A DNA stretch of 64,000 nt from NCBI GenBank assembly GCA_021464415.1, contig CM038467.1, positions 28,389,248 through 28,453,247 on the forward strand, read 5' to 3'. The position numbers and the translations under genes are program-made. Positions 1-8,999 of the stretch are shown piece after piece (the first letter of the stretch is position 1; every line of letters starts with the position of its first letter). The notes under the pieces were generated by a model that was not told the DNA's origin, searched no databases, and saw nothing but the letters and a program-made list of their open reading frames with translations. The stretch comes from Lonicera japonica (lineage: Eukaryota; Streptophyta; Magnoliopsida; Dipsacales; Caprifoliaceae).

Positions 1-129
1 TCCACTTTGACTTGCATCTGTCACATAGAACACTCTTAGACTCGAACGTGGAAACTTCATTCATTCGTAACCTTCACAGTACAACTTCAATGATGAGATA
101 TATCTAATCTTTCAAAAACAAAATATTTA

Positions 130-1675
130 CACACCCATATATAGATCTCTAGAGATTCTAGAGAGGACAACCCCCATTTTTAAGAAGGAAAATAAGCCCT
201 CAACACCAAAGAAAACAATACACCCACATATATATATACATCTCTAGATATTCTAGAGAGGATAGATCCCACTTAATTAAGAAGAAAATTTGCCCTCCAG
301 TTTGAATTGTTAAATGGATGAATTATTAAAGAAATTTGGTGGCCATGAACTCTAAAATGAGTTTGTCATGTCGACTAAATTTTATTAAAAGAATTTAAAT
401 TAAAAATAGATGTAATGAAAATAAGGACACTGCTTTCGATTGACCTAAACTACATACCTTGCCTTTATTTTTCTTAAAAAGAAAAATAATAAAATTGACC
501 TAAACTATGTTCCTTTTATTTTTCTTATAAAGAAAGAAAATAAATTTAATCACCATCGCCACCCATGGCTGCCCTACACCTAACCTCTAGTTGCCAGTCA
601 TTAGCAACCTAGCTTATCGTAGAGGTTGCGAGACCCCTAGCGGTGAGTGGTTGTGGTTGAGACCTACCAACCACCACGGGTGAGAAGCAAACAAGGTTTA
701 GTAAAGGTATAATTGACCTTTACACAAAAAAATGGGAGTGTCCTTGTAATGCAGACAAACATTGTAAAATGTCCTTGTCGGCTGTGGCTAAAACAAATTG
801 TGAAGAAAGCCTTCCATTTGTTGGGTTAGAGTAAGGTGTCTATACGATTTAAACGATTTTGGAAGATGCCTAGTAATTCATTTTCGCATTTTGATTTTGA
901 TGGTTCATTTTTATTATGTTCGTCTCTTTGCAGGGACCTTTATTTCATTATTTGGGACATTACATTGTGTCACAAGCTAGGGGATTCTGACCCTGTGCGG
1001 TGCCCAAACCTCAACTGGATGGCCCGGGCAAGCCTAACTCAAGCGGCAACATGCAGTAAAACAAATGATAGAGGCTTCGAATATCAAATGTTGGCATTGT
1101 CCCTTGGTGTCAAGCCCTTCTTGCACTGGGGAAAAATATAAGCCCATGACATTCTCCCCCACTGAAATTAATAAACGCACCCGGTGTGGGCTCTAATGGT
1201 GCAACACCCACACAATAGTCACATCACCTCCCCAGGGGTATCCTCAATCCACGGGCTACTTCATTTACTTCACCCGTATGATGCTTTCTTGCTTGCCGAC
1301 ACAGTCGCAAATTGCCTTCCACCGTTAATCAATATGCTCCACAATACATCGACATCCAACAACCATCATTTTAATTCACAGCTTTGATGTTGTTGCTGCG
1401 CACTTCTTAAGATCACCTCGGCATGCCTACACGTTATGAACAAGAAAATCCCCACGTTTCCTAGGCTCTGAGCAATTATCCCCACAACTTTTAGATGCCA
1501 TCACGTCTTGGAAGTTTGCCCCGCTGATCATGAACCAATGTTCGCTCTGAAACAACTTGTCACGGCTAGGAGATTCCGATCTCGTGTGGCTCCTAAACCC
1601 CAACTCGAAGGGCCGGGCAAGCCTAACTCAAACGGCAACATGCAGCTGAATAAATGATAGAGGTTTCGAATATTA
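130..1675. repeat. 1.5-kb dispersed repeat block, copy A
   Basis: This stretch is colinear with 35020-36530, with scattered substitutions and small indels. Shared landmarks are two short inverted repeats of the form CTCTAGA-nnn-TCTAGAG near 145 and 245, a segment rich in protein-poor TTTATTTTTC runs, a GGTTGAGACCTA-like segment, and an embedded TRIM element with the same target-site bases. A third, more diverged partial copy lies at 32540-32830. I recognise no gene in it; the short open frames do not resemble known proteins. The block was duplicated after the TRIM had inserted. Confidence 0.75.
968..1675 (-). mobile_element. TRIM-type miniature LTR element, copy A (truncated)
   Basis: The left LTR starts TGTCAC at 968 and ends ATGACA at 1151. 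The right LTR starts TGTCACGG at 1558 and loses its match near 1675. Read on the minus strand, the bases next to the right LTR give a decayed TATCAGAGCGAACC-type primer-binding site, and GTGGGGGAGAA beside the left LTR is the polypurine tract. CATTG precedes the left LTR, exactly as in the complete copy at 35864-36644. There is no coding capacity. The left LTR is shorter than in the other copy because of internal deletion. Confidence 0.65.
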
Positions 1676-1689
1676 ACTTGTAATATTAA

Positions 1690-2386
1690 GTGTAACATTT
1701 CATGGATTTAAATGTATATTATAGTTTTTAGGATATAAATATAATATTTATATTATAGTGTAACCCATGCAATGCGTGAGTGTATTATTGTAAAATGTTG
1801 TATAACCAAGTTAATAAAGTAATCATAAATTTAAAATGCATCCAGTGAGAATATATAGTAAGATTACATAGTAAATGTAGCATTACTCAACCAATATTTT
1901 TATTTTACTTTTTAAAAAAAGGGAGGTCAAGTCTCTCTCTCTTTGTAACCATAAATAATGAAATCCAATTAACACCCCTTGGTGAGACTACATTTAGTGT
2001 AAAATGTTGATGATGGAGGCCTTGCATTTGCATCTCATTAATGAACTTAGAGCTTCCTCTCCATCTTGTTTCTACTTGCTTCAATGTGCAAAAAACAACT
2101 TGCAACAAAATAAATGAATAACCACTTAAAAGTATGTGAACTACTAAAAATTAATTATTCTCATTGTAGCCAAAAAGGAATTGTATTATAATCGTTGAAG
2201 TGGAAGAGAAGCATGGTTTTATAACTTCAATCTTAAAAACACTTTCTTACTCCCTGCGTTTTATATATATACAAGTGCTAAGCCCCGTATGATGTACGGG
2301 TCAAATTCAAATTACAAATAATTTTATTATGGAAAAAATGTTTATGATGTTATAGCTATTCATAATATATATATAAATTGGTGTTA
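1690..2386. other. AT-rich intergenic DNA without a recognised gene
   Basis: No coding region is supported. A short stretch near 2278-2300 (CCCCGTATGATGTACGGG) can form a hairpin like those near plant Helitron 3' ends, but the terminal CTRR is not clean. Confidence 0.5.
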
Positions 2387-2391
2387 GTTGT

Positions 2392-3217
2392 TGATGGTGT
2401 CAAAATCTAGAAGTAGATAATTAACCAATCAATAAGCGAATATCGGTGAATAAAAAATAAATGCGGCGCAATGATAAACACGTGACTTTTTTTTAAGGTA
2501 GGTTCCCCCGGTAGCGCTTATGCTATTCCAGTGGTACGTCCTCCTTTTGTGTGTGCTTAATATGTATTAGCTCAAAGGCGATCAATTTGGAAAATAATAC
2601 AAGCTACCAACTTCTCTCTCTATAATTTCCTTAATTCTATTTATAAGTATAGAATTAGGATTACAAATATTTCAACAGAATAAATAATAAACTGTGTAGG
2701 AGAGATAGTGTATAAAGGTTGTTGGTATTTTTTGGAGTATGAAAATAGAGAGTATAAGACCCTTCTATTTTTTAGGGTATGAAAATAGAGAGTATATGAC
2801 TCTTCTATTTCTTCTCGAATTGGCTTGTATTTATTTTGCCAATGGCTTTATATCTCTTTGATGAGATGGATGAATCTTAGGAGAGAAGGAAGATATATTT
2901 TTTGGTGTGGTTTGAATGAATGAATGAAGGGAGTATTTATAGGTAAAATCTAGAATGGTAAAAAAGTAAATTTGATGAAGATGAGGGGCAAAAAGGTAAT
3001 TTTACAAAGGTGAGTGGATGTAAGTGGAATTTGAGTGGAAGTTAATGGAGGTGAGTGGAAGTTAATGGAGATGAGTGGAATTTGAGTGGAGTTGAGTGGG
3101 ATTTTAGTGGAGGTAAAAATGAGATTTTACCGAGGGTAAAAATGGGATTTTACCGGAGGTAAAAAATGTTGAATTACCTTTGTAGGCCAATGGTAAAATT
3201 AGTATTTAACCCCATCA
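2392..3217 (-). repeat. Left LTR (3' LTR of the minus-strand element)
   Basis: It is 826 bp, begins TGATGG and ends CCATCA on the plus strand, and is almost identical to 5856-6681. GTTGT lies immediately outside. It contains runs built from GAGTGGAAGTTAATGG and a minus-strand TATA motif (CTATAAATAC). Confidence 0.93.
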
Positions 3218-3236
3218 ATTGCCCCCTATCCTTTAT
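3218..3236 (-). other. Polypurine tract of the LBD-carrying element
   Basis: Read on the minus strand, the bases touching the left LTR are purine-rich (AAAGGATAGGGGGCAAT). This is the expected site of plus-strand DNA priming and supports minus orientation. Confidence 0.7.
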
Positions 3237-3399
3237 TTTTATGCTGAAAGCTGAATGTGAAGGATAAATATTTTTGTCGATCAAGTGGTCCGGCTCAAAG
3301 CTAAGGTGTGAGAGCGGGTACTTGTCAAGGAAAATAATCATGGAGAGAGCTCGAGTAATCGACGTGTAAGGTTTCGTTAACCTTTGACCATAAGTTTGT

Positions 3400-3770
3400 G
3401 GAGCTCAGAACATTAACATGTAAAGGTAGCCAGACTTTGATCATTGGTCTTTAGAGTTTCAGAACATCATTGTGTAAGGCTGGCTAGACGTTGATCTCGA
3501 GTCTTAGTTCAAGGATGTTAGATCTCGGATGCTAGTCATTGAGCTCAAAACATCAATGTGTAGAGCTTTTAGAGCTTCAGAACATCATTGTGTAAGGCTG
3601 GCTAGACGTTGATCTCGAGTCGTAATCCAATGATGCTAGATCTCGGATGCTAGTCGTTGAGCTCGAAACATTAATGTGTAGAACTCGTTAGACATTTGAT
3701 ACAAGTCGTAGAGCTTGGAACATTAATATGTAAAGCTGACCAGATTTTGATCATAAATAATTTGATTCTA
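3400..3770. repeat. 118-bp tandem repeat upstream of the LBD gene
   Basis: Two good copies start near 3460 and 3578, sharing CAGAACATCATTGTGTAAGG and the following GGCTGGCTAGACGTTGATC. Weaker flanking copies carry the variants GGAACATTAATATGTAAAG and GAACATTAACATGTAAAG. The array lies in the internal region of the LTR element, between the polypurine tract and the pyrimidine tract. It may be regulatory, since such arrays are often copied by polymerase slippage, but no function can be read from it. Confidence 0.7.
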
Positions 3771-3789
3771 CTCGGGCCTTTTTTCAACA

Positions 3790-4160
3790 TATATATTCTT
3801 TTTTTTTTTTTGCCCGTCTTTTCTTTTCTTTCTTTTCTCTTTTCTTTTTTCTTTTCTTTTCTCTTTTCTCTTTTTTCTTTTTTCTTTTCTTTTCTCTTTT
3901 CTTTTCTCTTTTCTTTTTCTATTGTCGGCCCCTTCTTTCGGCCGAAAGCCTGTCGGAGGCTCCTTCTCTCTCTTCATTTCCCTTCTTCCTCTTCATCTTC
4001 CTCCCCCTTTTCATCTCCCTCTCCCTCTAACTCTCCTTCTTCGTATTCCTCTCATTCTCCTTCTTCGTCTTCCTCTCCTTCGAGACCCAACCCCTTTCTT
4101 CCATCACCATCCCTTTCCTCCATCATCATCCCTTTCCTCCAACGCCATTTTTCTCCTTTG
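3790..4160. repeat. Long pyrimidine tract ahead of the LBD gene
   Basis: About 370 bases are nearly all C and T on the plus strand, first T-rich (TTTTCTTTTC units to about 3920) and then CT-rich (CTCCTTCTTCGTCTTCC units). Open frames on both strands here are only consequences of base composition. It ends 30-40 bases before the ATG of the LBD gene, so it would be a CT-rich promoter or 5' leader for that gene and a purine tract in the element's own RNA. Confidence 0.8.
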
Positions 4161-4194
4161 TAATAAGTTTTTCTTACAAAAGTAAACAAAAATA

Positions 4195-5004
4195 ATGTCA
4201 AACACTCCATATTTTTCAGGTCGTCCATGTGTGGCTTGTGCTCATAGCCACAAGAGATGTCCTCTATCTTGTGATTATGCTAGAATTTTCCCAAATGTGA
4301 TTGATCGTGAGGACTATCACACAATCTTCTCTGTTTTCGGGGTGAAGAATGTTGCATCTTTTTTGCAACGTGTCCCCGAAGATCGACTTTTCGATGCTAT
4401 TAGTTCGTATCTTCTTGAAGCCACGGCGAGGATTGAGAATCCCGTTAGAGGCTGTACTGCTCTCCTTGCTTCTTTTGAACAGAAGGTGGAAGAGTTACAA
4501 GCACGGGTGACGGCACTAGAGGCTCGATTAGGAGGGGGGTCTTCCTGTGTTAACCCGTTGTGCTCATTTGCTCCTCCTGAAGGTTCTTCGAGGTTCTTTT
4601 CGTCGGTAGAAAATAACGTGCCAAATGTTATTCCGACTGCCGTGAATCTTTCAGAACCTATTGCCGGAGGTTTTTTAAGGCTCCTTATGTCGGAAGAGGG
4701 TGTACAGAATATTCTTTCGACTTCCACAAATCTTGTAGAAAATGGGGCTCCTCTGACTGAAATGGATTGGTCCTATGATCAAGCTGCCTTGGATGCCGTT
4801 TACCAGGGTGCTTCGAACAGTTTTTTATCGCAATCTGCACTAGATGATTTTGTTGTAAATTTTGCTGAAACAACGGGCCCTGACTGGACAGCTTCAGGGA
4901 ATATTCGCCATGATTTTTTTGATTTTTCTTCTTCTGATTTAAGTACTGTTTTGAATTTTGATGCTGATGATTTTCAGATTCTTCAGCCTTTTCTGAATGA
5001 CTAG
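4195..5004 (+). CDS. LOB-domain (LBD/AS2-like) transcription factor inside an LTR element
   Basis: This is an intact 269-codon single-exon gene. Residues 12-27 hold the LOB zinc-finger-like block C-x2-C-x6-C-x3-C (CVACAHSHKRCPLSC). Residues about 50-62 form a GAS-like block (FGVKNVASFLQRV), and residues about 70-115 contain the conserved NPVRGC segment followed by a leucine-spaced coiled coil ending near EARLGG. The last 80 residues are acidic with spaced W, F and Y, resembling an activation domain. LBD proteins are plant-specific nuclear DNA-binding regulators of organ boundaries, lateral roots and metabolism. The start is the first ATG before the CxxC block, in the good context AAAATAATGTC. 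There are no stops or frameshifts, which is striking in such decayed surroundings. It lies antisense to the retrotransposon that contains it, so its expression would need its own promoter or readthrough from outside. Whether it is a captured host gene or a long-standing element gene cannot be told from one copy. Confidence 0.9.
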   Translation: MSNTPYFSGRPCVACAHSHKRCPLSCDYARIFPNVIDREDYHTIFSVFGVKNVASFLQRVPEDRLFDAISSYLLEATARIENPVRGCTALLASFEQKVEELQARVTALEARLGGGSSCVNPLCSFAPPEGSSRFFSSVENNVPNVIPTAVNLSEPIAGGFLRLLMSEEGVQNILSTSTNLVENGAPLTEMDWSYDQAALDAVYQGASNSFLSQSALDDFVVNFAETTGPDWTASGNIRHDFFDFSSSDLSTVLNFDADDFQILQPFLND

Positions 5005-5143
5005 ATAATGTGTATCTCTAGTGAGGATTTTGTAAAAGTATTCCGGAGATGCTCCACTTGTGATTGTTTAAAGCATGGCCCTTATATGTTGATAGCAATT
5101 TTTTCGAAATCCTTGGTTTCTTAAAAGGAAAATTTGTTCTTTT

Positions 5144-5287
5144 TGCTAAGTTTTGAGTAGAGTCTTGCTCCCTTCTAACTTAGGCATATTTGCTAAGTTT
5201 TGAGTAGAGTCTTGCTCCCTTCTAACTTTAAGCAAATTGCTAAATTTTGAGTAGAGTCTTGCTCCCTTCTAACTTTAAGCAAATTCT
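5144..5287. repeat. 47-bp tandem repeat, three copies, after the LBD gene
   Basis: Three copies start at 5144, 5191 and 5238. Each contains TTTTGAGTAGAGTCTTGCTC followed by CCTTCTAACTT. They lie 140 bases after the LBD stop codon, in what would be its 3' untranslated region. Confidence 0.85.
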
Positions 5288-5469
5288 GACAATTTTCTCA
5301 TTTATTACCAGGGTTTCTTAAAATCTTGGTCTCTGACCAGTGGTGCAGCAGTAGATGATCATTCTCAGCCAGGTCTCTTTGGGTTGAGGTGGTTCTGCTG
5401 TTGTCTGATAGACTTCAAAATTGCATTCGGCTTTGTGGAAGTTTGATATCCGCTGAAAATTTCTTCAAT

Positions 5470-5835
5470 TTATTTCTTGTGATTTGTCGGATGAACTTGA
5501 TAAGAATTACATTCAGGAAGTAATCTTTTTTTTAAGCTCACCAATTTTTCCTGATAATATTGAGTCACCATTGGCCGCGGGATTTCGTTCCAGAAAGTTT
5601 GTATCGAAGTTTTGAACCCCGAGATGGACGAATTTGAAAAAATCTTAAACTGAAAAGTTGTAGATCTTGAAATTTTCTCCAAAATGGACTTCAGAATTGC
5701 ATGATTTGGAGTTCCAAGCAAGAAGTTATGCCCCCGAGAATATCGAGCTACGTAGACCCGCGGGATTATGATTTTTTTTTTCACCGAAAATTCACTTATA
5801 ATTTCTAAAGAACGAGAGCTTTAGAGAGCTTGTCG
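5470..5835. other. Leader region of the LTR element
   Basis: Between the LBD 3' region and the primer-binding site lies non-repetitive sequence that is, on the minus strand, the 5' leader of the element RNA. A minus-strand frame at 5470-5784 is open but resembles no gag or other protein I know. I treat it as untranslated leader. Confidence 0.45.
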
Positions 5836-5855
5836 TTCCCACAGACGGCGCCAAC
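5836..5855 (-). other. Primer-binding site of the LBD-carrying element
   Basis: On the minus strand, GT then TGGCGCCGTCTGTGGGAA follows the LTR end. The first nine bases (TGGCGCCGT) match the 3' end complement of plant tRNA-Asp, the same start as the clear Asp site at 59137. It fixes element orientation as minus. Confidence 0.7.
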
Positions 5856-6681
5856 TGATGGTGTCAAAATCTAGAAGTAGATAATTAACCAATCAATAAG
5901 CGAATATCGGTGAATAAAAAATAAATGCGGCGCAATGATAAACACGTGACTTTTTTTTAAGGTAGGTTCCCCCGGTAGCGCTTATGCTATTCCAGTGGTA
6001 CGTCCTCCTTTTGTGTGTGCTTGCTTTGTATTAGCTCAAAGGCGATCAATTTGGAAAATAATACAAGCTACCAACTTCTCTCTCTATAATTTCCTTAATT
6101 CTATTTATAAGTATAGAATTAGGATTACAAATATTTCAACAGAATAAATAATAAACTGTGTAGGAGAGATAGTGTATAAAGGTTGTTGGTATTTTTTGGA
6201 GTATGAAAATAGAGAGTATAAGACCCTTCTATTTTTTAGGGTATGAAAATAGAGAGTATATGACTCTTTTATTTCTTCTCGAATTGGCTTGTATTTATTT
6301 TGCCAATGGCTTTATATCTCTTTGATGAGATGGATGAATCTTAGGAGAGAAGGAAGATATATTTTTTGGTGTGGTTTGAATGAATGAATGAAGGGAGTAT
6401 TTATAGGTAAAATCTAGAATGGTAAAAAAGTAAATTTGATGAAGATGAGGGGCAAAAAGGTAATTTTACAAAGGTGAGTGGATGTAAGTGGAATTTGAGT
6501 GGAAGTTAATGGAGGTGAGTGGAAGTTAATGGAGATGAGTGGAATTTGAGTGGAGTTGAGTGGGATTTTAGTGGAGGTAAAAATGAGATTTTACCGAGGG
6601 TAAAAATGGGATTTTACCGGAGGTAAAAAATGTTGAATTACCTTTGTAGGCCAATGGTAAAATTAGTATTTAACCCCATCA
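5856..6681 (-). repeat. Right LTR (5' LTR of the minus-strand element)
   Basis: It is 826 bp and nearly identical to 2392-3217. It differs at a small cluster near 6021-6026 and at one C/T position near 6268. The outside flank is GTTGT. Confidence 0.93.
6398..6406 (-). promoter_or_regulatory. TATA box of the element promoter
   Basis: CTATAAATA on the minus strand within the right LTR, pointing into the element. It is the expected promoter for full-length element RNA. Confidence 0.5.
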
Positions 6682-7022
6682 GTTGTAATATTAGCTTATA
6701 GCTATTAATAATATCTTTACATTATCCCTTTATACTATATATGCCATAAGTAAAAATATATTTTTACAATACATTCATTATATATATAAATATATATTTT
6801 TAAATTGATATTGCATTTTGTAATATTATGATAAACAAAAAATACCTTTCAAGGTTTGCAATTTCAACCCAATATGCCAAAAACTTTTGTAAAAGGTTTG
6901 CAATTTAACTCAGTAAGCCAAAAGAATTGGTAAAAGAAAACACGGTAAATTCCACCAATGAAATAATTAGGACAACTCAATGAAAAATGTCAAGACATGA
7001 GGAAGTGTCAAATATTGAAAAT

Positions 7023-7237
7023 GCAAAAGATTTATACATATGTGCTTTTGATATGGAACCAAAAAATATAGTTGAATCAACAATTTACTAAACCAAACAA
7101 TCTCAACATGATTAAATTATATTGAAAAAGCAAAAGATTTATAAACATGTGCTTTTGGTATGGAACAAAAAAACATAATGGAATCAACAATTTATGAAAC
7201 CAAACAATCTTAACATGAAACAATTATAAAGTTGATT
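7023..7237. repeat. 107-bp direct repeat, two copies
   Basis: Copies start at about 7023 and 7130 and share GCAAAAGATTTATA, TGTGCTTTTG, ATGGAAC and ACCAAACAATCT. The DNA is non-coding and AT-rich. Confidence 0.75.
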
Positions 7238-7309
7238 TATAAATTGAAATTGTGTAAATACATACCCGTGGAAATGGGGCAGTGAATGTCAAATAAAGAA
7301 GTTACAGGG

Positions 7310-7750
7310 ATTGTATGGTGAGAAGAGATGAAAACTTGGGGTAATCAATTAATTAATTCAAATGAGAACATAAGAGAAGAAATTGTTGTTTCAATGCAAC
7401 ATTAATATAAAAGAAACTGAAAATATGTAATTTATGATGGGAGATGGGTAAGAAAGAAAGGGCAACAATAATTGAGAGGGAAAATCAAAAAACATAATCC
7501 CACAAACAATTGAGAAGAAAGACGTACAAAACTTAATAAGAATTCTCTTTATATATTTAATAAATCAATTGATATAGTATTGGAAGAGAATAAATGTAAG
7601 CTGAGGAGAGGAGAGATGAAAAGGCAGGGCACTCAATTAATTAATTTAAATGAAAACGTAACAAAATAAATCGTTACTTCAATGCAACATTAATATAAAA
7701 GAAACTAAAAATATGTAATTTATGGTCGGAGAGGGATAAGAAAGAAACAT
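7310..7750. repeat. Direct repeat of about 150 bp with 286-288-bp spacing
   Basis: 7310-7460 and 7598-7748 share TCAATTAATTAATT, TTCAATGCAACATTAATATA and ATATGTAATTTATG. The intervening sequence is non-coding. Confidence 0.7.
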
Positions 7751-7871
7751 TATTACCCACCCGGTCACCCCAGTCAGAGAGAGCCCAAATACTTCGAACT
7801 TGAGGACATGAAACCAACGCATGAAGTAAAATTGCCTACCTCTATTATATTGCTCCGCATGGCGCTTTTTA

Positions 7872-8405
7872 ATGGCCCCTATTCGTGTTCTTCATGAAGC
7901 CAATGAGATGCTAGAGCAGTGGAAAGCTGCAAAGAGTGCAGAAGATAGTAATTCCGAAGACCTGACAGCAGTAGCTCATAGTTGGCAGTGTCCCCCCTTG
8001 AATTGGTACAAGCTAAACGTTGATGCTAGTGTTTTCTCACAGCAAAAGCGATGCGGCTATGGTGAGGTGCTTCGTGATGCTGCAGGCTATTTTATAGCGA
8101 CTCTCCAAGGTACGTTCTAGGGTAATTTCTCTCCTTTGTTAGCAGAGGCTATGGCAATGTGGGAAGTGCTAAGTTGCCTAACGAACAAAGGCTTGAGTAA
8201 TGTTATAATCAAATCTGATTCACAGATGGTGGTTAAAGCAATTCAAGATGATACTATTGACGAGTCAAGTGACAGTCTTATTTTAGATGATTGCAAAACT
8301 TTTTATCAAGATATTCCTAGTTGTAAAGTCGATTTTATTAGGAGATCAGCAAATAATGTAGCTCATAAATTAGCTAGAGTTGCATATTCTACGTCCAGTC
8401 TCTAG
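7872..8405 (+). pseudogene. LINE-type RNase H domain, broken by an in-frame stop
   Basis: The reading frame gives an RNase H-like (RVT_3) domain of the kind at the C-terminus of plant LINE polyproteins. It has a W-x-P-P-x-x-W-Y-K-L-N-V-D-A-S entry, LAEAMA with the second acidic residue, IIKSDSQMVV with the third, and a closing SANNVAHKLAR. A TAG at 8118-8120 interrupts it between the first and second catalytic blocks; the frame is otherwise continuous. There is no reverse transcriptase upstream, so this is only the 3' end of an element or a gene-like remnant. The nominal ATG at 7872 is unlikely to be a true start. Confidence 0.8.
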
Positions 8406-8744
8406 CAGTCTTTTAAACTTAGCTTTTGTGTAAAATGCACTTCGCGTTTACATTGCCACCCCAAATTTTTCTCTCCCCAAATTTCTATAAAACTTTAATA
8501 TGTAATAACTTTTAATATAATATATATATATAAATAAAAAATATATATTTGAAATCAACTTTCAATATAAAATATATATTTTAATAAAAATTATATATTT
8601 GAAATCTACTCATTAAGACCAATAAACAAAGATCCATTGTTTTTATAAGATTATGTATACATAATTCAAAATAATAATAACTACACAAAATAACATTAAA
8701 CTTGTGTTGGTATCTTATTGGTTCATTCAAATTTTACAAAAAAG

Positions 8745-8853
8745 TTACAAAATTACTATTGGAGCATATATCTGTTAGATGTCAAGATTTGTATAAAAGT
8801 GGTTTGACACATAAAATTTATACAACAATTTTTATACTATGATTGGAGATGCT
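8745..8853 (-). mobile_element. Partial PIF/Harbinger-like MITE
   Basis: The right end (GATTGGAGATGCTC then TAA) and adjoining TTTGACAC and AAATTTATACAA match, in inverse orientation, the left half of the complete MITE at 21476-21859. The other terminus is unclear, so the copy is truncated or rearranged. Confidence 0.5.
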
Positions 8854-8958
8854 CTAAGATTAGATTAGATTAGTCAATCCCACTAGGATGTTAGAGATAT
8901 CTCATGTTCGACTTTCAACGAGAGATTAAAATGAGATATTTAGACTTCCCCTTTTTCT

Positions 8959-8960
<2 letters not shown>

Positions 8961-8993
<33 letters not shown>
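8961..8993. repeat. (TA)n microsatellite
   Basis: About 16 uninterrupted TA units. Confidence 0.9.
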
Positions 8994-8996
<3 letters not shown>

Positions 8997-8999
8997 AAT

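Larger units (their letters stand above)
2392..6681 (-). mobile_element. Non-autonomous LTR retrotransposon carrying an antisense LBD gene
   Basis: This is a structurally complete element of 4290 bp. It has two 826-bp LTRs beginning TG and ending CA, flanked by the 5-bp target duplication GTTGT (2387-2391 and 6682-6686). Orientation is minus. The TTGGCGCCGTC-type primer-binding site lies just inside the right LTR, a polypurine tract lies just inside the left LTR, and each LTR has a TATA box on the minus strand. I counted four differences between the LTRs, three of them within five bases, so the insertion is recent. No gag, protease, reverse transcriptase, RNase H or integrase motif is present. 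It therefore resembles a LARD-type passenger that must be mobilised by a relative. The internal 2.6 kb instead holds a LOB-domain gene on the plus strand, a pyrimidine tract and two tandem repeats. PBS type and layout suggest a Ty3/gypsy relative, but that is inference. Confidence 0.93.

Noticed and set aside
836..1387. Two plus-strand frames in the first repeat block
   Set aside because: They overlap the TRIM and its flank; the paralogous block breaks them differently and no protein family fits.
3696..4163. Long open frames on both strands rich in F/S/L/P or K/R/E
   Set aside because: They follow from the pyrimidine tract: CT-only DNA lacks stop codons on both strands. No domain is visible.
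5470..5784. Minus-strand 104-codon frame next to the primer-binding site
   Set aside because: It is in the position of a gag start but has no gag motif. The region behaves as leader sequence.
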